Below are positions 1-8,259 of a stretch of 64,000 nucleotides of DNA, one piece after another. The stretch's first letter is position 1. Every line of letters starts with the position of its first letter. The notes under the pieces are model-generated. The model saw only the letters and a list, made by a program, of their open reading frames with translations. It did no database searches and had not been told where the DNA came from. Position numbers and translations under genes: made by a program. Source of the DNA: Anaeromusa acidaminophila DSM 3853 (GTDB lineage Bacteria > Bacillota > Negativicutes > Anaeromusales > Anaeromusaceae); NCBI RefSeq assembly GCF_000374545.1, contig NZ_KB894582.1, positions 62,001 through 126,000 on the forward strand. Reading direction: 5' to 3'.

Positions 1-85
1 AGTCGCCTTTGTGGAATCGTTCACTCTTTGTCCCGTTGTGTTTCGTTCCGGCTTTCAGTCGAGCTATATTTCTGATCTTTCTCTC

Positions 86-1267
86 TTAACCGCGAGCCAG
101 GAGGAAAATATTTTTCATGTCTTCTTGCGTGAGAACCTGGAAGGCGCCGACCGTCCGCTTGCCTTCAAAGCTGCATTTATAAGCCAGCTCATCAACCTGC
201 GCATCGCTGACTTTAAGACCTAGTTCTTTTAAAGAGGTAGGCATGCCAATGGAGGTATAGAAGTTCTCCATGGCCTTAATGCCGGCGAGAGCCGTGTTGT
301 CCGGCGAAGCGAAGTTGTTGGCAATGCCCAGCACATTGACGGCGAATTGGGCAAAGCGAGCCGAATTATTTTTTTGGACATACCGAGCCCAACTGCCCCA
401 GATGGCCGCCAAACCGGCGCCATGAGCCACGTCAAAAATGCCGCTTAATTCGTGCTCCAACTGATGGCAAGCCCAGTCGCCCAGGCTGCGATGTCCGGTG
501 AGATCGTTGTGAGAAAGGCTGCTAGCCCACATGATCTCTGCTCGGGCATTGTAGTTAGCAGGGTCTTTAACCAGGATGCGAGCATTGCGGATGACGGTGC
601 GCATAAGGGCTTCGCTGATGCTGTCGGTCAGTTCCATGGTGGCATGGGGGCTGAAATAGCGTTCCATCGAATGCATGAGAATATCGGCGCAGCCGCTGGC
701 TGTTTGATACGGAGGCAGCGTGGCCGTTAGCTCGGGATTCATAATCGCAAATTTGCAGCGGCTGTGATCGTTAGTGCAGCCGCGTTTGAGCCAGCCTTCT
801 TCATTGGTGATAACCGAGGAATTGCTCATTTCGCTGCCGGCGGCGGCAATAGTTAAAATGGTTCCTACCGGGAAGCAACCTTGCGGCTGGGCTTTGCCGC
901 AGTAAAAATCCCAAACGTCGCCGTCATAGGCAAGACCATAGCCGATCGCCTTGGCGGAATCGATGACGCTGCCGCCGCCAACGGCCAGCAGAAAGTCTAC
1001 CTTTTCCTTGCGACACAGCTCGATGCCTTCGCGCACCTTGGAAAGGCGGGGATTCGGCACGACGCCGCCAAGGCTGACGTGCTTTAGGCCGGCTTTTTCT
1101 AAGGAGGCGTAAACGCGGTCCAGCAGACCGGAGCGCTGTACGCTGCCGCCGCCAAAATGAACCAATACGGTTTGGCCTTGTTGTTCTTTGATGAGTTGTC
1201 CCACTTGATTTTCCGTGTCTTTACCGAAAATCACCCGGGTGGGTGCATAGTATTCAAAGTTTTTCAT
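86..1267 (-). CDS. Iron-containing alcohol dehydrogenase (butanol dehydrogenase-like)
   Basis: A 393-residue group III (iron-dependent) alcohol dehydrogenase, a family that reduces aldehydes with NAD(P)H in the cytoplasm. The cofactor motif GGGSVIDSAKAIG lies near residue 95. The metal-binding His-rich stretches are in the second half (DILMHSMERYF, the HDLTGHRSLGDWACHQLEHE region, and VAHGAGLAAIWG), and the length is normal for the family. The N-terminus (MKNFEYYAPTRVIFGKDTE) is typical of the BdhA/YqhD branch, which acts on butyraldehyde and other aldehydes. I chose the ATG at 1267 because AAGGAG lies about 10 nt upstream; the reading frame stays open further upstream but has no such site there. 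It is a single gene, transcribed away from the exporter at 1468. The exact substrate cannot be read from the sequence. Confidence 0.9.
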   Translation of the reverse strand: MKNFEYYAPTRVIFGKDTENQVGQLIKEQQGQTVLVHFGGGSVQRSGLLDRVYASLEKAGLKHVSLGGVVPNPRLSKVREGIELCRKEKVDFLLAVGGGSVIDSAKAIGYGLAYDGDVWDFYCGKAQPQGCFPVGTILTIAAAGSEMSNSSVITNEEGWLKRGCTNDHSRCKFAIMNPELTATLPPYQTASGCADILMHSMERYFSPHATMELTDSISEALMRTVIRNARILVKDPANYNARAEIMWASSLSHNDLTGHRSLGDWACHQLEHELSGIFDVAHGAGLAAIWGSWARYVQKNNSARFAQFAVNVLGIANNFASPDNTALAGIKAMENFYTSIGMPTSLKELGLKVSDAQVDELAYKCSFEGKRTVGAFQVLTQEDMKNIFLLARG

Positions 1268-1467
1268 GCTCTGTTCACTCCTTGTTCTTTGCAATAAAAT
1301 AAGAATTTCCACATGGAATGATTATTTTCCTTTGCCATACACAAAAAAACAAAACGCAACGTTTGGCAGAGGGAGGAGGTTCAGGGGGAAATACTTGTTG
1401 AGATGAAATAGAATTGTAACATCATAGTGCTACAATAGTATAAAAGGCAGTAGGAAGGAAGCGTTTT

Positions 1468-2736
1468 ATGAAAACCAATAGCTGTTTACAGCGAGAAGAA
1501 ATAACAATAGCTCAGCCTGGGAGGAGGCAGCGACTTTGGCTGGCGTGCTTATTAGGCCTGATTTCCGCTATGGGCCCCCTTTGCACCGATTTGTATTTGC
1601 CGGCGCTGCCGTTGCTCCAGCAAAGTCTTGGCGGCGCTACGCCGTCCCAGGTGCAGCTGAGCCTGACGGCGTCACTTTTAGGGTTGGCTCTCGGGCAGCT
1701 TTTGATGGGGCCGTATAGTGATGCGATGGGGCGTCATCGGCCTTTATGGCTGTCCTTGGGCGTGTTTTCCTTGGCCTCCTTTTGGTGCGCCTTTGCGACA
1801 TCCGCCTGGGAGCTGGCGGGCGTGCGCCTTTTGCAGGGGTTGGCTGGCGCTGGGGGCATTGTAATCTCTCGGGCTATGGTTAGGGATTTGTACGAAGGGG
1901 CGGAGCTTACTCGCTTTTTTTCTCTCCTCATGCTGGTGCATAGCGTTGCCCCAACTCTGGCACCGACTTTGGGCGGTTTGTTATTGCAAGTGACCAATTG
2001 GCAGGGGATTTTTATGGTTTTGGGTATGCTGGGAGTGCTGTTAACGGCCGGGGCTTGGTTAGGCCTAAAAGAAACACTGGCGGAGAAAAACCGTGTTCCC
2101 GCCAATGGCCAGGCTATTTGGGCTTCCTTCGTTTCACTGCTAGGCAATCGTTCTTTTCGTTACTATGTTTTTGTGCAGGGCTTTGTGGGAGGCGGGCTCT
2201 TTGCGTATATTGCCGGTTCCCCTTTTGTATTGCAAGGCGGTTTTGGTTTGTCAGCCCAGCAATTTGGCCTTTGTTTTGCTGTGAACAGCTTAGGCGCGCT
2301 GCTGACGACACAGTTGGTCAGCCGCTTTAACCGCAGCTATTCTGATCGGTTTTTAATGCGTCTGTCCCTGGTCGTTTCCGCAGCAGCGAGCTTTGCCTTA
2401 TTAGCGCTACTTCTTTTGGGAGGTCCGCTTTGGGCCGTTTTAGGCGCGTTGTGGCTTATGGTGGCTTGTGTAGGCTCTACGATGACAACTAGTTTTTCTC
2501 TGGCTATTCAGGACCAGGCCAAGGCGGCAGGCAGCGCATCGGCGCTGCTGGGGTTGGTCATGTTTGTTTTTGGAGCGGCCGTATCGCCTCTAGTCGGTTT
2601 GGGAGGAGACGCTCTATGGCCGATGGGGTTGTTGATAACGCTTTCGAATGGGGCGGCTCTTTGCTGCGGGTGGCAGGCGCTCCGGTCACCAAGAAAAATG
2701 GCGCAAGCAAAAGAAGAAAGAAAAATCAAAAAATAA
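1468..2736 (+). CDS. Bcr/CflA-type multidrug efflux MFS transporter
   Basis: A 422-residue inner-membrane drug:proton antiporter of the 12-helix major facilitator superfamily. The first transmembrane helix runs into the sequence MGPLCTDLYLPALPLL, the hallmark Asp-containing segment of the Bcr/CflA group. The motif-A equivalent after helix 2 reads GPYSDAMGRHRPL, and the motif-C-like helix includes GAGGIVISRAMVRDLYEG. The N-terminus has about 25 hydrophilic residues before helix 1, slightly longer than usual, and the C-terminus is highly basic. A GGAAGGAAG ribosome site precedes the ATG. It is divergent from the alcohol dehydrogenase at 86-1267, with about 200 bp between the two starts. Family assignment is firm; the exported compound is unknown. 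Confidence 0.88.
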   Translation: MKTNSCLQREEITIAQPGRRQRLWLACLLGLISAMGPLCTDLYLPALPLLQQSLGGATPSQVQLSLTASLLGLALGQLLMGPYSDAMGRHRPLWLSLGVFSLASFWCAFATSAWELAGVRLLQGLAGAGGIVISRAMVRDLYEGAELTRFFSLLMLVHSVAPTLAPTLGGLLLQVTNWQGIFMVLGMLGVLLTAGAWLGLKETLAEKNRVPANGQAIWASFVSLLGNRSFRYYVFVQGFVGGGLFAYIAGSPFVLQGGFGLSAQQFGLCFAVNSLGALLTTQLVSRFNRSYSDRFLMRLSLVVSAAASFALLALLLLGGPLWAVLGALWLMVACVGSTMTTSFSLAIQDQAKAAGSASALLGLVMFVFGAAVSPLVGLGGDALWPMGLLITLSNGAALCCGWQALRSPRKMAQAKEERKIKK

Positions 2737-2796
2737 TTGACATTTATTGGGAGATGTGGTGCCATATAAGTAGATCATCAATAGGGAGGGTTGGTT

Positions 2797-3129
2797 ATGA
2801 AAACGGGAAAAAAAGCAAAACCTTTGGGCGAAGCGACCGTACTTGAACTGACCGATCGCAAATGCGGTTTTTGCGGCCTCAACCTGTTGTTTGCAAAAGT
2901 AGAGTTAGAGGAAAAAGCGGCTTGGCTTGTATGCCCGACTTATGAAGCGCAGCGCGAGTTTTCCAAGAATGAGCACTCCGCCTATAAAGTGGCCTTGTCG
3001 GAGACGGGCTATCAAGCTGGCGATGAGGCTAAAGAAGCGCAGAGCGTCAAAGCAGGCGCTGCAGGCAAGCGGGCACACCATGACCGTCCGAACGTAGTGG
3101 CGCCGCCCCAATCATCACCTCGTAGATAA
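2797..3129 (+). CDS. Small Cys-containing hypothetical protein
   Basis: I do not recognise this 110-residue protein. It starts with a basic tail (MKTGKKAKPLG). A CGFCG knuckle lies near residue 25 and one further Cys follows about 23 residues later in LVCPTYEA, which could be an incomplete zinc or iron site. The C-terminal third is hydrophilic and low in complexity, rich in Lys, Ala, His and Pro, and probably disordered. The start is the ATG at 2797 behind AGGGAGGG. A TTG two codons upstream lies directly against that site and is less likely. It lies about 60 bp after the exporter gene and before a strong terminator, so it may be co-transcribed with the exporter. Confidence 0.6.
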   Translation: MKTGKKAKPLGEATVLELTDRKCGFCGLNLLFAKVELEEKAAWLVCPTYEAQREFSKNEHSAYKVALSETGYQAGDEAKEAQSVKAGAAGKRAHHDRPNVVAPPQSSPRR

Positions 3130-3132
3130 GCG

Positions 3133-3170
3133 CAGGCCTCTTCCGAGAACCGGAAGAGGCCTGGTTTTTT
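3133..3170 (+). terminator. Strong rho-independent terminator
   Basis: A 13-bp stem (CAGGCCTCTTCCG with its complement) with a short loop is followed directly by GTTTTTT. It closes the exporter/hypothetical transcription unit. Confidence 0.9.
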
Positions 3171-3173
3171 GTT

Positions 3174-3232
3174 ATACCGGAATTTACAAAACGAACCGCG
3201 AAATACACGAAAGACGCGAAAGAGATACGAGT
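3174..3232. repeat. Dispersed repeat D, copy 1
   Basis: The stretch contains AACGAACCGCGAAATACACG followed by AAAGACGCGAAAG. It matches two other intergenic sites in the window (48690-48741 and 60052-60092). It lies between a terminator and repeat C and carries no plausible gene. Confidence 0.75.
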
Positions 3233-3265
3233 AGGGATTTTCTATGTTCCACCCCGATTCTCCTG

Positions 3266-3352
3266 CGGGCCCTCCCGCTACTCACTCTACTCCTGTTAAA
3301 TTTCGTAACCCTCTGTCATACCCTCCCGAGACTCCGGTTCTCTTGTTCAATC
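3266..3352. repeat. Dispersed repeat C, copy 1
   Basis: It combines CTCACTCTACTCCTGTTAAA, CGTAACCCTC and GAGACTCCGG...CTTGTTCAATC blocks. The same blocks recur at 10365-10447, 62264-62358 and, partially or inverted, at several other gaps. The whole gap 3171-3358 holds only repeats. Confidence 0.75.
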
Positions 3353-3358
3353 CAATTC

Positions 3359-3658
3359 CTACTGCTTCTCCGCCAACTGGATCGCGGCGATCGCGGCGTT
3401 GACCGCTTCGTTGTTGCCGAAAAAAGCCATAGTATTGATATGCTGGGGGCAGTTGCCGACAATTTCCGCTGCTACAACATTCCCGGCTTTTTGAGCAATA
3501 TCGGCAAAATAGAAGAGACTGGGCACGTCGGTTTGAATCAGGCCGACAGCGTCAAAATGAAGGCCTTCGAGCTGCTTTTTAGCATCCGGCGCCGTACGGC
3601 GAAGCAGCATGGCTACCGTATTGGGACGGGGAGCGCGGATAATGCGCGTCGTGAGCAT
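3359..3658 (-). CDS. Orphan BMC-like (bacterial microcompartment shell) domain protein
   Basis: A 99-residue protein. After about 33 basic N-terminal residues, the rest fits the alpha/beta BMC shell fold in order: AVGLIQTDVPSLFYFADIAQ (strand 1 and helix 1, compare ALGLIET...A.D in PduA/EutM), AGNVVAAEIVG (strand 2), and NTMAFFGNNEAVNAAIAAIQ (strand and last helix, where shell proteins have a G-D-V-A-A-V segment). The start is the ATG at 3658 behind AAGGAAGG with 8-nt spacing; a GTG three codons earlier overlaps that site. No other microcompartment gene is nearby, so a solitary regulatory or adaptor role is possible. The assignment comes from motif recognition only. Confidence 0.55.
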   Translation of the reverse strand: MLTTRIIRAPRPNTVAMLLRRTAPDAKKQLEGLHFDAVGLIQTDVPSLFYFADIAQKAGNVVAAEIVGNCPQHINTMAFFGNNEAVNAAIAAIQLAEKQ

Positions 3659-3849
3659 GAAAATCACCTTCCTTATCTCTTATCATACGTTGAGGTTAGG
3701 GGGAAAAAGAGGCAGTCTATTGCGGAGTTGTTAAGTATTTTTGCTCTCTCTAAACGAGAACTGCTGCATATAGGATAGGGGATAGTCTTAGTTAGCGACT
3801 TCATTGCCTTTGAGACAAGATTTGCCTGTTCCTTTTTAGTCTTGATTGC
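3659..3849. other. Intergenic gap with a degenerate repeat B end
   Basis: No gene is visible. At 3808-3827 the sequence TTTGAGACAAGATTTGCC matches the left end of the 178-bp element seen at 10173 and 48771, so this looks like a decayed fragment. The start region of the minus-strand BMC-like gene occupies the first part. Confidence 0.5.
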
Positions 3850-4842
3850 TTAGGACGCTTGCTTCAGCCCATATTTGGCTTCATAGGCTTTGATGCGGTC
3901 CGCGACGTTTTGCTGCAGGTTGCGATAGAAGAAAAGGTAGTCATACACATGGTAGACCCCTGGCTGGAAGAGATCCAGCATAGGCGGGTAGTCGGCGTTG
4001 TCGATATCGGTAACCTTCAAAGAGCCTCGCGCCGGATCCAAGTAGGCGCCGGTAAGATGCGGGACTTCCTTGGTAATTTCGCCGTGGTAGTTTACAAAGA
4101 CGGCCCCGAGATTCAGTGATTTGTCGGCAGGCTCGCTGGTGGTTTTCCAGTTTAGCGGGTTGATGCTCAATGTTTTTTCCGGCACCAGCAAGGAAGAGGT
4201 TACTTCCGGCGCTTCGGTATTGAAAGAAATAACAACCCCTGTATCTTCGGCTTGCTGCGCCATCTTCAACTGCGGATACTGTAAGGCTTCCGCTGGGGTG
4301 ACAGGCCAGCCGATGGCATAGGCGGCAACCAGCTTTTGCTGCAACGCCGGATCGCGGTATACGTCTTTCATTATGCGCAGCACCATGTCCCCGCCTTGGC
4401 TAAAGCCGGCGAGGATGATCGGGCGTCCTTGGTTTTGCTCTCGCAGGTAGTAGGTGAAGGCTGCTTTGACATCCTCGTAAGCGAGAGAGAAATAAGGCGC
4501 GCTTTGTTGGCGTGGCAGCTTGTACATGGATAAAGAAGCTTGGCGGTAATAGGGGGCGTAAAAATTGCAGCTTTGATCGTAAATGCCTTTTTCCATGAGC
4601 GTGGCGCCAAGGAAGAATTGACGGGCCTGCGGGTCGTCTACAGGCATATTATGCTGTTCCGCGCTGCCCATGTAAGCGGTGGGACAGACGAAAAAGACGT
4701 CTACTGTGTGGCCGGATTTTGCCGGTTCGCCTTGAAAGGCCCAGTTGCTAGAAGTGGCGTAGTCTAGGGGAGCGCCTTGGGCGCTGCTAAAAACGAGCAG
4801 GCAAAAGAAGAAAGGCAATAAAATTCGTGGATATAGTCGCAT
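3850..4842 (-). CDS. Secreted alpha/beta hydrolase (DUF3089-like)
   Basis: A 330-residue exported serine hydrolase. A signal peptide (MRLYPRILLPFFFCLLVFSS, cut after AQGA) leads into VDVFFVCPTAYMG, typical of DUF3089 proteins. Further on are the nucleophile elbow GFSQGGD near residue 145 and a distal HVYDYLFFYRN, where the catalytic His is expected. The fold is that of lipases and esterases; the natural substrate is unknown. It stands alone between the BMC-like gene and the terminator at 4896, in the same orientation as the thioredoxin-reductase pair but separated from it by that terminator. Its start ATG at 4842 is preceded by AGAAGGAAC. Confidence 0.8.
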   Translation of the reverse strand: MRLYPRILLPFFFCLLVFSSAQGAPLDYATSSNWAFQGEPAKSGHTVDVFFVCPTAYMGSAEQHNMPVDDPQARQFFLGATLMEKGIYDQSCNFYAPYYRQASLSMYKLPRQQSAPYFSLAYEDVKAAFTYYLREQNQGRPIILAGFSQGGDMVLRIMKDVYRDPALQQKLVAAYAIGWPVTPAEALQYPQLKMAQQAEDTGVVISFNTEAPEVTSSLLVPEKTLSINPLNWKTTSEPADKSLNLGAVFVNYHGEITKEVPHLTGAYLDPARGSLKVTDIDNADYPPMLDLFQPGVYHVYDYLFFYRNLQQNVADRIKAYEAKYGLKQAS

Positions 4843-4895
4843 GCAGGTTCCTTCTTTCTGTGTAAAATATAAAGTTGCTACTCTGTTTCTACATA

Positions 4896-4932
4896 GAAAA
4901 GCCTGTTTCCTTTAGCTGGAAACAGGCTTTTC
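4896..4932 (-). terminator. Bidirectional-looking hairpin terminator
   Basis: A perfect 15-bp stem (GAAAAGCCTGTTTCC and complement) with a 7-nt loop lies just downstream of the minus-strand glutaredoxin gene. The stem ends in a run of T on either strand. Confidence 0.85.
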
Positions 4933-4981
4933 GTTTTAGGCTCATGTAATAGGACGGAACACAAAGCATAGCCTGCGTTGC

Positions 4982-5218
4982 TTATTCGGCAGCTATGGCC
5001 AAGGCTTCATCCAGAGCTTCGCGTTCAAAGCCCACTATCAGACGGCCGTCGATACTGGTAACAGGGACGCTCAATTGTTTAGTCAGATCCAGCAGCTCCT
5101 TGCGGCCCTCCAGATCGCTTTCAATGTTGACCTCTTGAAACTCAACTTGCCGCAGCTCCAGGTATTTTTTGACCTTTTGGCACCAGGGGCAGTCGGGAAT
5201 CGAATAGACTTTAATCAT
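4982..5218 (-). CDS. Glutaredoxin-like thiol-disulfide protein
   Basis: A 78-residue single-domain glutaredoxin/NrdH-type protein. It has the redox motif CPWCQK at residues 10-13, the cis-Pro segment VPVTSIDG, and the C-terminal VGFERE that follows the last strand. It should accept electrons in the cytoplasm from a reductase. Its gene follows, 26 bp downstream and on the same strand, the thioredoxin-reductase-like gene at 5245-6183, which makes that enzyme the likely partner. The terminator at 4896 closes the pair. The exact client (ribonucleotide reductase, peroxidase or other) cannot be inferred. Confidence 0.88.
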   Translation of the reverse strand: MIKVYSIPDCPWCQKVKKYLELRQVEFQEVNIESDLEGRKELLDLTKQLSVPVTSIDGRLIVGFEREALDEALAIAAE

Positions 5219-5244
5219 GATAAAAGACCTCCTTCAGGTTGTTT

Positions 5245-6183
5245 TTACTTTTTCGTTTGTTCGCTCAAGTACCGTTCCGCCAAAAGAGCCGCCACGGTAC
5301 CGTCGGCAGCGGCGGTTGTCAACTGCCGGATGGGCTTGGTACGGATATCGCCGGCGGCGAAGACGCCGGGGACGTTGGTTTCGCAGCTTTCCCCAGCCAG
5401 GATGTGTCCGCTGGCGTGCAGGGTAATATCTTGGCTGTAGAGGCTGGTCCGAGGAATGACGCCAATGTTGACGAAAATACCGTCTAAGTCCAGTGTTCGC
5501 TGCTCCTTAGTATGGACATTTTCCACGACAACGCTTTGCAGTTCTGTCTCGCCGGCGGCGGAGAGTATTTGGGTTTGGAAAAGAAATTCTGCATGTGGCA
5601 AATCCAGCACAGCCTGCTGCTCCGCAGGCTCCGCCGTCATTTGCGGCGAGCGGTGGATCAAATACAGTTTTTTGGCGTATTTGCTTAAAACCTTCAGGGC
5701 TCCCGCCGCCGCATTGCCACCGCCGACTACGGCGATGGTTTTGCCTTCGTACAGGTGTCCGTCGCAAAGCTCGCAGTAATGAATACCGCGGCTGCGAAAG
5801 CGTTTTTCTTCGGCAATGGGAAGACGGCGTCGTTCCATGCCGCCTGCGAGAATAACCGCTTGCGGCTGATAGACAGTGCTATGTGTTTCTATGATTTTTT
5901 CGGCGGCCGTCAGCTTGGCGCTGAGGACTTGGTCGAACTCATCTAAAAGAGCGCCTGCTTCCAGCGCTTGCTGTTCCAGCGTTTTGACCAAGTCGCTGCC
6001 TTTCACTTTGGGCAGGCCCGGATAGTTTTCTACGACATAAGCGTCGCGAATTTGTCCGCCCACCAAGGCGTCTTCCAGTATCAACGTAGTAAGTTTCATG
6101 CGCGCTGCGTATAGACCGGCAGTTAGGCCGGCGACGCCGGCGCCGATGATGAGTAAATCTAGCGGTTTATGGGGCTTGGACAT
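5245..6183 (-). CDS. trxB: Thioredoxin reductase-like FAD oxidoreductase
   Basis: A 312-residue flavoprotein of the low-molecular-weight thioredoxin reductase family. It has an N-terminal FAD site IIGAGVAGLTAGLYAAR (residues 11-28), the redox-active CELC at about residue 136 (canonical enzymes have CATC or CAVC), a second nucleotide-binding motif VVGGGNAAAGALKVL, and the FAD-closing FAAGDIRTKPIRQLTTAAADG. The NADPH helix reads GGGNAA followed by IHRSP, whose Arg fits NADPH, although ferredoxin-dependent relatives exist in anaerobes. It lies directly upstream of the glutaredoxin-like gene and they probably form a redox couple. The start ATG has GGAGG upstream. Confidence 0.85.
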   Translation of the reverse strand: MSKPHKPLDLLIIGAGVAGLTAGLYAARMKLTTLILEDALVGGQIRDAYVVENYPGLPKVKGSDLVKTLEQQALEAGALLDEFDQVLSAKLTAAEKIIETHSTVYQPQAVILAGGMERRRLPIAEEKRFRSRGIHYCELCDGHLYEGKTIAVVGGGNAAAGALKVLSKYAKKLYLIHRSPQMTAEPAEQQAVLDLPHAEFLFQTQILSAAGETELQSVVVENVHTKEQRTLDLDGIFVNIGVIPRTSLYSQDITLHASGHILAGESCETNVPGVFAAGDIRTKPIRQLTTAAADGTVAALLAERYLSEQTKK

Positions 6184-6428
6184 GACGGCAGCCTCCTTGC
6201 TGTAAGTACCCTATGTTAATTAAATTGTAGGTTGAGGAAATCGAGAAGTCAAGAAAGGCTTTTAGGTCGCCGCGGTTCTCCATTGAGAATCGAATTAAAA
6301 AGAGATGGCAAGTGCGAAAAAACATCCTAAAAGCAGGGGAAAAAGACGTAGGACTCGAAAAAGAAAACTGTGAAAAAGAAAACAAATGAGAAATTGTATG
6401 TAAGAAACCATAGAAGGAGGATGGCATT
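6184..6428. promoter_or_regulatory. Divergent intergenic region; TTG start with strong SD for mfrA
   Basis: About 245 bp between the trxB-like and mfrA starts. No gene or clear repeat is seen. AGAAGGAGG at 6412-6420 lies 8 nt from the TTG at 6429 but 17 nt from the first ATG at 6438, so the TTG is the better start. I could not pick a convincing promoter. Confidence 0.5.
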
Positions 6429-8258
6429 TTGCAAAAAATGAATCGACGGACCTTTTTGAAGGTCGGCGCAACCGCTGGAGCGGCCATGATGACCGGCGGC
6501 TGTTTTCTGTGGCCTGAAAACATTCCCCCCGCCGTGCGTCAGGGCAAGGCGCTTTATGACGTGTTAATTATCGGCAGCGGCGGCGGTGGCATGCGGGCCG
6601 CTTTGGAAGCGTCAAAGACGCCAGGTTTGAAGGTGGCGGTCATGACGAAGATGGCGCCTACCCGCTCAGCGACAACCATGGCCCAAGGGGGCATCAACGG
6701 GGCGGCGCGGACGACGGACTCCAAGGATTCGCCGGAAGTACACGCCTTTGATACCGTAAAAGGAGCCGATTATCTTTGTGACCAGGATGCGGTGGAGTAT
6801 TTTACGGAAAAAGCGCCGGAAATTCTTTTTGAGCTGGATTATCAGGGCATTGCCTTTAACCGTCAGGAGGACGGCCGTTTTCATCAACGGAAGATGGGCG
6901 GCAGCACCTATGCGCGCGCGGCCTACTCAGCGGATATCTCTGGACACGCAGTGCAGCATACCATGTTTGAGCAGTGCTTGAAGGCCAATATTGACTTCAT
7001 TTCCGAGTGCCAGCTGCTGGAAGTCGTGGCGCCGGAAAACCGTCTCAGCGGCGTGGTAGCGCTCGATATGCGCAGCGGCACAGTGCTGCCGATTGCCGCG
7101 AAAAGCGTTATCATTGCTACCGGTGGTTACGGGCGTGCGTATTGGGTGCGCACTTCCAATCCCTATAGCTCTACTGGCGATGGTATTGCAGCGGCTTTGC
7201 GCGCCGGCATTCCTTTCAAGGATCCGGAAATGGTGCAGTTCCATCCTACCGGCTTGGCCAGTAATGGCGTTTTAATGTCTGAATCCAGCCGCAGCGAGGG
7301 TGCGTATCTTCTCAACAAGAACGGCGAACGTTTTATGGCTAAATATGCGCCGAAAGCCATGGAGCTGGGACCGCGGGATTTGGTCTGTCAGTCGGTGGAA
7401 AAGGAAATCCTAGAAGGACGGGGCATCGGGGAAGGTCTCAGTGCCGCTGTGTACTTAGATTTCCGCCACATTCCTAAGGAACGTATTATGGAGCGCCTCT
7501 TCCAGGTTCGTCAGCTGGCGCTGAATTTTGAGGGAGTCGATGTGTTTGAAAAGCCGGTGCCGATTCGCGGTACCTGCCATTATTCCATGGGCGGCATTGA
7601 CGTCGTGGATTACAAGACCTGCGCTACCAAGGTGCCGGGGATTTTTGCAGCCGGAGAATGCTCCTGTATTTCCGTGCATGGCGCCAACCGTCTGGGCGCC
7701 AACTCCTTGACAGAGGTGCTGGTTTTCGGCAAAACCGCCGGCGCCGGAGCGGCAGCCTATGTCAAAGGAGCGGCGTATGCAGACTCCAAAGAGGACCTGG
7801 CTGCAGGCGTAAAACGGTGGGAGGCGCAGTTTGCCGCCGCTACCGGGCGCGGCAGCGGCCCGTCGGTGGCCAGCATTCGGGACCGCATGGCTCTAACCAT
7901 GTGGAACAATGCCGGGATTTTCCGCAACGAACAGGGACTGAACCAGGCGTTGAGGGATATTCAAGGTTTGCAGGAAGAATATAAGACCGCCTTTGTGGGC
8001 GATTCCAGCCGCGTCTATAATACGGCCTATATGAATTACCTGGAAATCGGCAACCTGCTCCAAGTTGCTCAAGCGATTGTGCTGGGGGCGCTGGCGCGCA
8101 AAGAAAGCCGCGGCAGTCACTCGCGCACCGATTTTGCCAAGCGGGATGATAAGAATTTTCTGCAGCACACCTTAATCAGCCGGGCCGGGGACGGCTTTAA
8201 GACAGAATACCGTCCTGTGGTTGTAACCAAGTACAAACCGGTAGAGAGGACGTATTGA
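6429..8258 (+). CDS. mfrA: Tat-exported fumarate reductase flavoprotein subunit (MfrA-like)
   Basis: A 609-residue flavoprotein of the SdhA/FrdA family. The N-terminus MNRRTFLKVGATAGAAMM is a twin-arginine signal, so the subunit should work outside the cytoplasmic membrane. The FAD site DVLIIGSGGGGMRAALEA follows at about residues 42-60, then the quinol-linked enzyme signatures MAQGGINGA, FHPTGLAS (dicarboxylate site) and a C-terminal capping region with FHPTG-linked Arg residues. With the two following genes it matches the MfrABE 8-methylmenaquinol:fumarate reductase described in Wolinella succinogenes, which likewise has a Tat signal only on the flavoprotein. Succinate oxidation is possible but less likely. 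The TTG start is chosen on ribosome-site spacing. Confidence 0.88.
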   Translation: MQKMNRRTFLKVGATAGAAMMTGGCFLWPENIPPAVRQGKALYDVLIIGSGGGGMRAALEASKTPGLKVAVMTKMAPTRSATTMAQGGINGAARTTDSKDSPEVHAFDTVKGADYLCDQDAVEYFTEKAPEILFELDYQGIAFNRQEDGRFHQRKMGGSTYARAAYSADISGHAVQHTMFEQCLKANIDFISECQLLEVVAPENRLSGVVALDMRSGTVLPIAAKSVIIATGGYGRAYWVRTSNPYSSTGDGIAAALRAGIPFKDPEMVQFHPTGLASNGVLMSESSRSEGAYLLNKNGERFMAKYAPKAMELGPRDLVCQSVEKEILEGRGIGEGLSAAVYLDFRHIPKERIMERLFQVRQLALNFEGVDVFEKPVPIRGTCHYSMGGIDVVDYKTCATKVPGIFAAGECSCISVHGANRLGANSLTEVLVFGKTAGAGAAAYVKGAAYADSKEDLAAGVKRWEAQFAAATGRGSGPSVASIRDRMALTMWNNAGIFRNEQGLNQALRDIQGLQEEYKTAFVGDSSRVYNTAYMNYLEIGNLLQVAQAIVLGALARKESRGSHSRTDFAKRDDKNFLQHTLISRAGDGFKTEYRPVVVTKYKPVERTY

Positions 8259-8259
8259 G

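Noticed and set aside
452-730. Plus-strand frames opposite the first alcohol dehydrogenase and similar antisense frames over many genes
   Set aside because: They are antisense shadows of well-supported genes, without ribosome sites or recognisable protein features.
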